NCBI GenBank assembly: GCA_002398845.1
Contig: DHBY01000089.1
Coordinates: 31,755 to 62,067, forward strand
Source of the DNA: Firmicutes bacterium UBA4916
GTDB taxonomy: Bacteria; Bacillota; Clostridia; Tissierellales; Tepidimicrobiaceae
Direction: 5' to 3'
Length of the DNA stretch: 30,313 nucleotides
Below the pieces are notes generated by a model. That model saw only the letters and a program-made list of their open reading frames with translations. It did no database searches and was not told the origin of the DNA. The translations under genes were made by a program, and so were the position numbers. Shown piece by piece: positions 1 through 7,134 of the stretch. The first letter of the stretch is position 1. Each line of letters starts with the position of its first letter.

Positions 1-23
1 TTCAAATCTGGGTGCCGCCTCCA
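1..23 (+). tRNA. tRNA-Cys, 3' end only (cut by window edge)
   Basis: The window opens in a tRNA T-loop: TTCAAAT (1-7), then the 3' T-stem strand CTGGG (8-12), the 3' acceptor strand TGCCGCC (13-19), discriminator T20 and an encoded CCA (21-23). The 5' acceptor strand would therefore be GGCGGCA, which with U73 is the pattern of Firmicute tRNA-Cys. The anticodon lies outside the window, so the identity is inferred from the acceptor stem and discriminator. tRNA-Gly also carries U73, but its usual acceptor sequence differs. A terminator follows directly, so this is the last gene of its transcript. Confidence 0.8.
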
Positions 24-25
24 TA

Positions 26-56
26 AAACCTTCTATAATAGAAGGTTTAATTTTTT
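26..56 (+). terminator. Rho-independent terminator of the tRNA
   Basis: A perfect 9-bp stem, AAACCTTCT (26-34) with AGAAGGTTT (40-48), encloses a 5-nt ATAAT loop and is followed by AATTTTTT (49-56). It lies 2 nt after the tRNA CCA end. The next gene starts about 20 nt later with no clear promoter between, so that gene may depend on read-through. Confidence 0.85.
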
Positions 57-76
57 GCGTAAAAGTGGTGAATTTA

Positions 77-823
77 ATGAGTGTAAATCCTTTTATTCCA
101 AATAAAACTGCAAATACCGTTATAGTAGATGGAAGAGTATCTTCTAAAACACTAGAAACTTTAAATAGCTTAAATTTAAATATAATACCTACTATCCAGT
201 GCAAAGAAGTATCAGGACCTATTTCTTATCATCCAGATATAGTTCTCCATCCCGTTAATCATAATACTTTAGTAGTCGCACCTAATGTTTTCGATTATTA
301 TAAAGAAAAGTTAGGTGGTAGGGGTATGGAAATAATTAAAGGAGAGACAAAATTAAGTAAGGATTATCCAGGGGATATAGCATATAATGTAGGAAGAATT
401 GGCAATTTAGCAGTCCATAATTTTAAATATACCGATGAAAAGCTAAAGTATTGTCTTAGAAAAGAGAATCTAGAATTTATCAATGTAAATCAAGGATATA
501 CTAAATGTTCCATGGCTATTACAGGTGATAAATCTATTATAACTGCAGATTATCCTATATATAAAAAATTGACTAACTTGGGTGTTGATGTTCTATTAAT
601 ACAAGCTGGATCAATTAAATTAGAAGGATATCCATATGGTTTTATAGGTGGGACTTGTGGTAATTTATCTAAAGAGACTATAATGTTTTCTGGTAGTTTA
701 AATAGACATCCAGATGAAGAAAAAATTTTAAATTTTTTAAAAAAATGTAATAAAAAAGCAATATACTTAAGTGATGAAAAAGTTATTGACATTGGTACGA
801 TAATTAGTCTATATTGCCAATAG
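77..823 (+). CDS. DUF6873-like protein of unknown function
   Basis: A soluble protein of about 248 residues with no signal peptide or membrane segment. The segment with NQGYTKCSMAI, then a GVDVLLIQAGSIKLEGY stretch, then YGFIGGTCG and a FSGSLNRHPDEE stretch resembles the clostridial DUF6873 family, which is grouped with guanidino-group-modifying-enzyme (GME) folds. I make that link from memory of the family, and the substrate is unknown. An open frame extends upstream to GTG65 and GTG68, but that start would put its ribosome site inside the terminator T-run. ATG77 is preferred because GGTGA (67-71) sits 5 nt before it. The gene lies between a tRNA gene and ytxC on the same strand. The GME-fold assignment is tentative. 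Confidence 0.75.
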   Translation: MSVNPFIPNKTANTVIVDGRVSSKTLETLNSLNLNIIPTIQCKEVSGPISYHPDIVLHPVNHNTLVVAPNVFDYYKEKLGGRGMEIIKGETKLSKDYPGDIAYNVGRIGNLAVHNFKYTDEKLKYCLRKENLEFINVNQGYTKCSMAITGDKSIITADYPIYKKLTNLGVDVLLIQAGSIKLEGYPYGFIGGTCGNLSKETIMFSGSLNRHPDEEKILNFLKKCNKKAIYLSDEKVIDIGTIISLYCQ

Positions 824-888
824 AGTAACTCTTTATATAGTATAGGTCGACTCTTGAAGAGCATACTAGTAACTGAAAGGAGTGAATA

Positions 889-1743
889 GTGGTGAATGTA
901 AAAGTGGAACTTAATAAAGATATTGATAAAGTAAAAAAAATAATTTCTGATTATTTTCTCGATAAAAGAATAAAAATTGAAGAAGAAGATTATGGTTCTA
1001 GATATATATTTAGTATGACTCCAACTAAAAATAAATCTTCATCAAAAAAAGATTTTTATACTACTGTAACGGAAATGATATTAGAAATAATTTTAAATAT
1101 ATATTCTAAAGATATTATTACCAAAAGGGTAAGCCTTGATAAAACTGATTTAAAGGCTGATGAAAAAGAAGAGGTAGTGGAGATTTCAAAAGAGATTTTA
1201 TTAGATAAAGAGAACTTTGGAATAGAAAAAGAATATATTACTAATCAAATAAAAGACTATATTATGGATTCATCTCTTATTAACATAGATGGTTTTATAC
1301 GTTTTAGGCTTAAGGAACTTGAATATTTTATTGATGTAGTCATTGAAAAAGGAATGGAAGAGTTTAATGCTGAAAAGGAATACAAGGAATTTATAAAGAT
1401 ATTACAATATTTTGTTGAAGTGCAGGAACCAAAACATGATTTGGTGAACCTAGTTTTTCAAGATAAAAGCTATAAATTATTAGATGAAAATGACAATCTT
1501 ATAGATAGCGATTTTTTCACCGATATAATTTCTGAAATAGATAGTGAAGGTATTAGTAAAGATGATCTATTAGTAAGCTCTCTTATCGTTATAGCACCTA
1601 AAAAATTAATAGTACATTTAGATGAAAAACATAAAGATAAGGAAATAGTTAAGATAATTACTAGCGTATTTCAAGATAGGGTATATTTTTGTCTAGGATG
1701 TGAAAAATGTAATGGACAGATAAAAATCAAAAAAGGAAAATAA
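889..1743 (+). CDS. ytxC: Putative sporulation protein YtxC
   Basis: A protein of 284 residues. The middle stretch INIDGFIRFRLKELEYFIDV, the acidic EFNAEKEYKEFIKIL segment, FVEVQEPK and the later LIVIAPKKLIVHL are typical of the YtxC family, found in spore-forming Firmicutes; its biochemical function is unknown. Three cysteines close to the C-terminus (C268, C271, C274, spaced CxxCxxC) could bind a metal. GTG889 and GTG892 are both possible starts after AAAGGAGTGA (876-885), with 6 or 9 nt spacing. No signal peptide is visible. In Bacillus ytxC lies beside thrS; here hisS separates them. A terminator follows at once. Confidence 0.85.
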   Translation: MVNVKVELNKDIDKVKKIISDYFLDKRIKIEEEDYGSRYIFSMTPTKNKSSSKKDFYTTVTEMILEIILNIYSKDIITKRVSLDKTDLKADEKEEVVEISKEILLDKENFGIEKEYITNQIKDYIMDSSLINIDGFIRFRLKELEYFIDVVIEKGMEEFNAEKEYKEFIKILQYFVEVQEPKHDLVNLVFQDKSYKLLDENDNLIDSDFFTDIISEIDSEGISKDDLLVSSLIVIAPKKLIVHLDEKHKDKEIVKIITSVFQDRVYFCLGCEKCNGQIKIKKGK

Positions 1744-1746
1744 TTG

Positions 1747-1772
1747 GAAGTTGAATCTTTCAGCTTCTTTTT
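1747..1772 (+). terminator. Terminator after ytxC
   Basis: GAAGTTGAA (1747-1755) pairs with TTCAGCTTC (1759-1767), 9 bp including one G-T pair, around a TCT loop. TTTTT follows at 1768-1772. It separates ytxC from hisS. Confidence 0.8.
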
Positions 1773-1783
1773 GTTTATTATGT

Positions 1784-1811
1784 TTGAAAAAATACATATA
1801 AATGGTATTAT
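1784..1811 (+). promoter_or_regulatory. Probable SigA promoter of hisS
   Basis: TTGAAA (1784-1789) and TATTAT (1806-1811) are 16 nt apart, just after the ytxC terminator and about 37 nt before the hisS start. The space is too short for a T-box leader. Confidence 0.5.
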
Positions 1812-1847
1812 ATTAATAAATAGATACAATGTTTGGAGGTATACATA

Positions 1848-3158
1848 ATGAAGAAAGATATAGTTAAGCCATCAACACTACCTGGCTTTATGGAACTTCT
1901 TCCACCAGATCAAATACTATTTAACAAAATGTTAGATATTATAAGGGAAAATTACGAAAAATTTGGTTTTTTACCTATAGATACACCAGTTATAGAAAAA
2001 GCTGAAGTCTTATTAGCCAAAGGTGGAGGAGAAACGGAAAAACAAATTTATAGATTTGAAAAGGGAGACACGGATTTAGCTTTAAGATTTGATTTAACTG
2101 TGCCCCTAGCTAGGTATGTAGCTCAGCACTTTTCAGAATTAACCTTCCCATTTAGAAGATACCATATTGGAAAAGTATATAGGGGAGAAAAAAGTCAAAA
2201 AGGTAGATTTAGAGAATTTTATCAATGCGATATTGATATAGTAGGCAATGAAACTTTGGGAATAATAAATGATGCCGAAATACCAAGTGTAATCTACTCT
2301 ACTTTCAAAGATTTAGGCTTTGACTCATTTACTATAAAGATTAACAATAGGAAGGTATTAAAAGGATTTTTCTTATGGTTAGGTATTGAGGATTCAACAG
2401 AAGTATTAAGGACCATTGATAAATTAGGAAAGATTGGGCTAGAAGGAGTAAAAAAGGATTTAACTGAACAAGGCTTGGATAATGACACCATAGATAGGGT
2501 AGTTGAATTTATTAATATAAAGGGGACCAATGAGGAAAAACTACAGAGTTTAAAAGATTTAGGAATTGAAAATGATATTTTCAATGAAGGATTAAAGGAA
2601 TTAACCGATGTTAACCACTATGTAGAAACTTTTGGGGTTCCTAAGGAAAACTATATTATAGATTTAACAATAGCTAGGGGTTTAGATTACTATACGGGTA
2701 CTGTATATGAAACATTTTTAAATGATTATCCTAATATCGGCAGCATATGTTCAGGGGGAAGATACGAAGACTTAGCAGGATTTTATACTAAACAAAAACT
2801 ACCAGGAGTGGGTATATCCATAGGGCTTACAAGACTATTCTATCAATTAATGGAAGCTAATTTAATTGAAACTATAGATAATTCCTTAACTAAAATAATT
2901 ATCATACCTATGGAAGAATGTTTGGATAAAGCCATAGAAGCAGCTAGTACTTTAAGGGAACACAATATCAATACCCAAATCTATACAGAAAAAGGGAAAA
3001 TGGGCAAGAAATTTGGCTATGCTGATAAACAAAATATCCCATATACATTAATCATTGGAACTGAGGAAGTAAAGGAAAATAAATACACCTTAAGGGATAT
3101 GACAACAGGCGAACAATCATTATTGCCAATGGAAGAACTGCTATTGCGTTTAAAATAA
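1848..3158 (+). CDS. hisS: Histidyl-tRNA synthetase
   Basis: A class II synthetase of 436 residues that charges tRNA-His in the cytoplasm. The N-terminal catalytic core has PSTLPGFMELLPPD, motif 2 around RYHIGKVYRGEKSQKGRFRE, and the histidine-specific RGLDYYTGTVYE; motif 3 appears as GVGISIGLTRL. The C-terminal 90 or so residues form the anticodon-binding domain. An in-frame TTG at 1833 is possible, but GGAGGT (1835-1840) is 7 nt before ATG1848, so the ATG is chosen. Length matches the family. It has its own short promoter region and no T-box, unlike thrS and argS in this window. thrS follows about 330 nt downstream behind its own leader. Confidence 0.97.
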   Translation: MKKDIVKPSTLPGFMELLPPDQILFNKMLDIIRENYEKFGFLPIDTPVIEKAEVLLAKGGGETEKQIYRFEKGDTDLALRFDLTVPLARYVAQHFSELTFPFRRYHIGKVYRGEKSQKGRFREFYQCDIDIVGNETLGIINDAEIPSVIYSTFKDLGFDSFTIKINNRKVLKGFFLWLGIEDSTEVLRTIDKLGKIGLEGVKKDLTEQGLDNDTIDRVVEFINIKGTNEEKLQSLKDLGIENDIFNEGLKELTDVNHYVETFGVPKENYIIDLTIARGLDYYTGTVYETFLNDYPNIGSICSGGRYEDLAGFYTKQKLPGVGISIGLTRLFYQLMEANLIETIDNSLTKIIIIPMEECLDKAIEAASTLREHNINTQIYTEKGKMGKKFGYADKQNIPYTLIIGTEEVKENKYTLRDMTTGEQSLLPMEELLLRLK

Positions 3159-3175
3159 AAAGATTAATATAGACC

Positions 3176-3204
3176 TTGACAAATAGATTGAATAAAGTTA
3201 GAAT
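3176..3204 (+). promoter_or_regulatory. SigA promoter of the thrS leader
   Basis: TTGACA (3176-3181), a 17-nt spacer and TAGAAT (3199-3204) give a near-consensus promoter. Transcription would begin near 3211, just upstream of T-box stem I. Confidence 0.75.
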
Positions 3205-3224
3205 ATGTAATAAATTAAGTTAAT

Positions 3225-3458
3225 ATTTAAAGGCTGTGAAGGGAAGAGTAGGTTAATTAATACTTTTAGAGAGAAGATGCCCTAGGCTGAAAGCATCCTC
3301 AAGTGATTATTAACTGAAGACCACCCCTAAGCTGTATCCTAAACCATTAGGTAGAAGGATAATCGCATTTAGCGTTATGAAAATCAAGCACCAATTAGGG
3401 TGGAACCACGGGAGATAAACCTCTCGTCCCTGCATTATGCAGTGACGAGAGGTTTTTT
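3225..3458 (+). promoter_or_regulatory. T-box riboswitch, threonine-specific
   Basis: The 5' leader binds uncharged tRNA-Thr and controls read-through into thrS. Stem I carries the AGTA loop-E element (within GAAGAGTAGG, 3241-3250). The specifier loop reads GAAG-ACC-A, placing the Thr codon ACC at 3320-3322. The conserved T-box AGGGTGGAACCACG is at 3397-3410, with the TGGA bulge that pairs with the tRNA 3' end. A terminator follows. Specifier and downstream gene agree. Stem boundaries were drawn by eye. Confidence 0.93.
3420..3458 (+). terminator. T-box terminator before thrS
   Basis: CCTCTCGTC (3420-3428) pairs perfectly with GACGAGAGG (3444-3452), with extra pairing of TGCA to TGCA inside, followed by TTTTTT (3453-3458). 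The 5' strand would alternatively pair with the T-box region to form the antiterminator. Confidence 0.93.
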
Positions 3459-3485
3459 ATATCTAAAATAGAAGGAGGAAAGAGA

Positions 3486-5396
3486 ATGGAAAAGATAAAA
3501 ATAACATTACCTGATAATTCGGTTAAGGAATATGACAAAGGTGTAACAGTAGAAAAAGTTGCAAAGGATATTAGTGAAGGATTAGCTAGGGTAGCTCTTG
3601 GAGCAGTTGTTAATGATGATATAAAGGGTATGCAAGAGACAATCAATGAAGATGCTAAAGTTAGAATTGTAAAATTTGAAGATAAAGAAGGGAAAAAAAT
3701 ATTTTGGCATACATCAGCTCATATAATGGCTAATGCAGTTTTAAGACTTTTCCCTGATGTAAAATTTGCTATAGGTCCTGCTATAGATGATGGGTTTTAT
3801 TATGATTTTGATACAGAACATAGATTTACCCCAGAAGATTTAGAAAGAATTGAAAAGGAAATGGCGAAGATTGCTAAGGAAGGGCACAAAATGGAAAGGT
3901 TTATTATGCCTAGGGATGAAGCCATTGAATATTTTAAAGAGAAAGGTGAAATATATAAGGTAGATTTAATTGAGCGTCTCCCCGAAGATGAAGAAATATC
4001 ATTTTATAAACAAGGGGATTTTGTAGATTTATGTGCTGGACCTCATCTATTAGATACTAAAAAAGTTAAGGCTATAAAGCTTCTAAGTATAGCTGGAGCC
4101 TATTGGCATGGAGATGAGAAGAATAAGATGCTCCAAAGGATATATGGTATTACTTATGAAAAGAAAAAGGATTTAGAAGAATATCTAAATAGATTGGAAG
4201 AAGCAAAGAAAAGAGATCATAGAAAATTAGGCAAAGAATTAGATTTGTTTAGTATTCATGAGGAAGGACCAGGATTCCCATTTTTCCATCCAAATGGTAT
4301 GGTAGTTAGAAATATACTTGAGGACTTTTGGAAGAAAGAACATGCTAAGAGAGGCTATGGAGAAATAAAGACTCCTATAATATTAAATGAAGATTTATGG
4401 CATAGATCTGGCCACTGGGATCATTATAGGGATAATATGTATTTTACAAAAATAGACGGAAATGATTATGCTATAAAACCTATGAATTGCCCTGGATCTA
4501 TATTAGTATATAAATCTAAAATGTACAGTTATAGAGATTTACCCTTGAGACTAGGAGAATTAGGTTTAGTTCATAGACACGAGCTTTCTGGCACACTTCA
4601 TGGTTTAATGAGGGTTAGAAGCTTTACTCAAGATGATGCACATATATATATGCTGCCATCCCAAGTGAAGGATGAACTTGTTGGGGTAATAGAGTTGGCA
4701 GATTATATATATAGTGTATTTGGATTCAAATACCATGTAGAGCTTTCAACAAGACCAGAAAACTCTATGGGGACTGAAGAACAATGGGAATTAGCAACAA
4801 ATAGCTTAAAAGAAGCTCTTGAAGAAAAGGGGATAGATTATATTATAAATGAAGGCGATGGAGCTTTTTATGGGCCAAAGATTGACTATCATTTAGAAGA
4901 TGCCATAGGAAGAACTTGGCAATGCGGTACAATCCAATTAGATTTCCAAATGCCAGAAAGATTTGATTTAACTTATGTGGATAAAGATAATGAGAAGAAA
5001 CGTCCAGTTATGATTCATAGAACAATATTAGGCAGTATTGAAAGATTTATGGGAATATTAATTGAGAATTATGCAGGTAAATTCCCAGTATGGCTTGCAC
5101 CAGTTCAATCTATAGTTTTACCTATTTCTGATAAATTCAATGATTATGCCTATGAAATAAAGAAAGAGATGGAAGAAAAAGGCATCAGGGTTAACATAGA
5201 TGATAGATCTGAAAAAATAGGATATAAAATTAGGGAAGCAAAACTTCAAAGGATACCATATTTGCTTGTAGTAGGTGAAAAAGAAGTTGAGAATAGACTT
5301 GTATCTGTAAATAAAAGAGACCAAGGAGATATTGGACAGATGAAAGTAGATGAATTTATGGATATGGTAATTGATGAGGCGGAAAATAAGAAATAA
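3486..5396 (+). CDS. thrS: Threonyl-tRNA synthetase
   Basis: A full-length class II synthetase of 636 residues. Residues 1-62 form the TGS domain. The editing domain follows, with HTSAH (H75, H79) and the DLCAGPH motif that together bind the editing-site metal. The catalytic core includes MNCPGSILVYK, motif 2 around GLVHRHELSGTLHGLMRVRS, and motif 3 as HRTILGSIERF. The C-terminal anticodon-binding domain starts near residue 535. A GAAGGAGG site precedes ATG3486. Expression is under the threonine T-box upstream. The gene ends in a terminator shared with the convergent protease gene. Confidence 0.98.
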   Translation: MEKIKITLPDNSVKEYDKGVTVEKVAKDISEGLARVALGAVVNDDIKGMQETINEDAKVRIVKFEDKEGKKIFWHTSAHIMANAVLRLFPDVKFAIGPAIDDGFYYDFDTEHRFTPEDLERIEKEMAKIAKEGHKMERFIMPRDEAIEYFKEKGEIYKVDLIERLPEDEEISFYKQGDFVDLCAGPHLLDTKKVKAIKLLSIAGAYWHGDEKNKMLQRIYGITYEKKKDLEEYLNRLEEAKKRDHRKLGKELDLFSIHEEGPGFPFFHPNGMVVRNILEDFWKKEHAKRGYGEIKTPIILNEDLWHRSGHWDHYRDNMYFTKIDGNDYAIKPMNCPGSILVYKSKMYSYRDLPLRLGELGLVHRHELSGTLHGLMRVRSFTQDDAHIYMLPSQVKDELVGVIELADYIYSVFGFKYHVELSTRPENSMGTEEQWELATNSLKEALEEKGIDYIINEGDGAFYGPKIDYHLEDAIGRTWQCGTIQLDFQMPERFDLTYVDKDNEKKRPVMIHRTILGSIERFMGILIENYAGKFPVWLAPVQSIVLPISDKFNDYAYEIKKEMEEKGIRVNIDDRSEKIGYKIREAKLQRIPYLLVVGEKEVENRLVSVNKRDQGDIGQMKVDEFMDMVIDEAENKK

Positions 5397-5401
5397 ATGA
5401 A

Positions 5402-5436
5402 AAAGAGCAGGTATTTTAACTACTTGCTCTTTTTTT
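5402..5436. terminator. Bidirectional terminator between thrS and the FtsH-like gene
   Basis: AAAGAGCAGGTA (5402-5413) pairs with TACTTGCTCTTT (5421-5432), 12 bp with one G-T pair. T-runs lie on both sides: TTTTTTT on the plus strand and the complement of AAAAA on the minus strand. It serves the convergent ends of thrS and the minus-strand gene. Confidence 0.88.
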
Positions 5437-5444
5437 AGTGATAT

Positions 5445-6995
5445 TTATGTTGCACAGTCGAAGGGATTTTCGTAAATTTTAAAGATATCATCTAATTCTT
5501 CATTATCAATAGTTTCATTTTCCATTAAAGTATTGGCAACGTGGTTTAATAAATCTTTATTTTCTTCCACGATTCTAAGGGATTCTTTATATCCCATGTC
5601 TAAAATTTTCTTTATCTCGGTTCTTAATATATCATAATTATGCTTTATATATTGTTCATCCATTGCCATAGGGCCAAGGGAGCTCATGCCATAGCTGCAA
5701 ACCATCTCTTTTGCAATATTAGTAGCTTTATCTAAATCATCTTTAGCTCCTGTTGTAATTTCATTAAAAACAAATTGCTCAGCTGCTCTGCCTGCTAGTA
5801 AACCTGATATTTTGTTCATCAATTCTTGTTTTGTAAAAAGGTATCTATCCTCTTCTGGGAATTTTAAAACATATCCTAAAGCTTGACCTCTAGGTACGAT
5901 AGATATCTTTTGAACTAAATCTGTTTTAAGTATTTTAGAAACTACAGCATGCCCAGCTTCATGAACGGAAACAGTTTTCTTTTCCTTTAGTAGGACAGTT
6001 GGGTTTTTTACTTCTAACCCTGCTAAAACTCTTTCTATAGCTGCATTAAAATGCTCTACACTGATTTTGTTTTTATTGTTTCTAACGGCAATTATAGCTG
6101 CTTCATTTGCAATATTGGCTAACTCCGCACCAGATAATCCATGGGTCTTTTTAGCAATATCTACTATATCTATGGTTTTGTCTAAAGGTTTATTTTTAGT
6201 ATGAACTTGTAATATTTTTTCCCTTGCTTTCATATTAGGATTTCCTACATAAATATGTCTGTCAAATCTTCCAGGACGAAGGAGGGCTTCATCTAACAAA
6301 TCCAATCTGTTAGTGGCACCAATGATAATAACAGTTTCATTGGTATTGAAACCATCCATTTCAACCAAAAGTTGGTTTAGAGTCTGATCTTTTTCGTTAT
6401 TGGAATCTAAATTTCTTTTTGTTCCAATAGCGTCGATTTCATCAATAAAGATAATACTTGGAGCTTCTTTCTTTGCTCTTTCAAATAAAGTTCTTACCCT
6501 TTTGGCACCAACTCCTACGTATTTCTCTACGAATTCTGAACCACTAGCATAAAGAAAGGTGGAATTGGTTTCTCCAGCTACAGCTTTAGCAAGTAGAGTT
6601 TTGCCTGTGCCTGGCGGACCATAGAAAAGGATTCCTTTTGGGATTTTTGCCCCCATTTTTCTGTATTTACTTGAGTTGTTGATAAAATCGATTGTTTCTT
6701 GTAATTCTTCCTTTATTTCTTCTAACCCTGCTACATCGTTAAAGGAAACATTAGACTTATCTTTTTCTCTACTGGTTTCCTTTTCATTAGTTAAAACTGA
6801 GGGAACTAATTGAGGTTTGGAATTAGATCTTATATAATAAAGCAGCAATATTATTGTTATAGTCCAAACCGTTATCCTATCGGCAGTGTTTATTTTACTT
6901 AAACTTGGCGATGGATAATACTTATCATAGATAAGTATGGTGGATGCAATTAATCCTATTATTAAAATCAAAAATATTATCTTTTTCTTTTTCAA
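5445..6995 (-). CDS. Short FtsH-like membrane AAA zinc metalloprotease
   Basis: A predicted ATP-dependent membrane protease of about 516 residues. Two membrane segments (about 5-23 and 41-54) are separated by a loop of only about 15-18 residues, so the roughly 70-residue extracytoplasmic domain of classical FtsH is missing. The AAA module has Walker A GPPGTGKT (126-133), Walker B IIFIDEID (181-188) and the second region of homology ending RPGRFDR. The zinc motif HEAGH (345-349) and a downstream DDLDKAT acidic ligand site are intact, so it should be active. The C-terminal tail is also shorter than in canonical FtsH. TTG6995 is preferred over ATG7040: GGTGGAG lies 5 nt before the TTG, while ATG7040 has AAAGG spaced only about 3 nt away. 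It may be a second FtsH paralogue; the main FtsH is not in this window. Confidence 0.88.
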   Translation of the reverse strand: MKKKKIIFLILIIGLIASTILIYDKYYPSPSLSKINTADRITVWTITIILLLYYIRSNSKPQLVPSVLTNEKETSREKDKSNVSFNDVAGLEEIKEELQETIDFINNSSKYRKMGAKIPKGILFYGPPGTGKTLLAKAVAGETNSTFLYASGSEFVEKYVGVGAKRVRTLFERAKKEAPSIIFIDEIDAIGTKRNLDSNNEKDQTLNQLLVEMDGFNTNETVIIIGATNRLDLLDEALLRPGRFDRHIYVGNPNMKAREKILQVHTKNKPLDKTIDIVDIAKKTHGLSGAELANIANEAAIIAVRNNKNKISVEHFNAAIERVLAGLEVKNPTVLLKEKKTVSVHEAGHAVVSKILKTDLVQKISIVPRGQALGYVLKFPEEDRYLFTKQELMNKISGLLAGRAAEQFVFNEITTGAKDDLDKATNIAKEMVCSYGMSSLGPMAMDEQYIKHNYDILRTEIKKILDMGYKESLRIVEENKDLLNHVANTLMENETIDNEELDDIFKIYENPFDCAT

Positions 6996-7075
6996 TTCAT
7001 CTCCACCTTTTTCTATATTTCTAAAGTATAGTGTAACCATTTACCTTTTTAATATAAAAAGAATTATATTAAAAG

Positions 7076-7104
7076 TTGAAGGAAATAATATGTAACGATA
7101 TAAT
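7076..7104 (+). promoter_or_regulatory. SigA promoter of the PepV-like gene
   Basis: TTGAAG (7076-7081), a 17-nt spacer and a perfect TATAAT (7099-7104) lie 31 nt before the dipeptidase start. Confidence 0.7.
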
Positions 7105-7134
7105 ATAATTAAACATAAAAGAAGAGGTGATTAT

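Noticed and set aside
550..864. Minus-strand open frame antisense to the DUF6873-like gene
   Set aside because: It lies almost wholly inside a well-supported plus-strand gene, lacks a ribosome binding site and has a low-complexity composition.
1833..1847. TTG start extending hisS by 5 codons
   Set aside because: Its codons overlap the GGAGGT site that serves ATG1848.
7020..7040. ATG start of the FtsH-like gene giving 15 extra residues
   Set aside because: AAAGG lies only about 3 nt before it, while the TTG at 6995 has GGTGGAG at good spacing directly before the membrane helix. Kept as an alternative.
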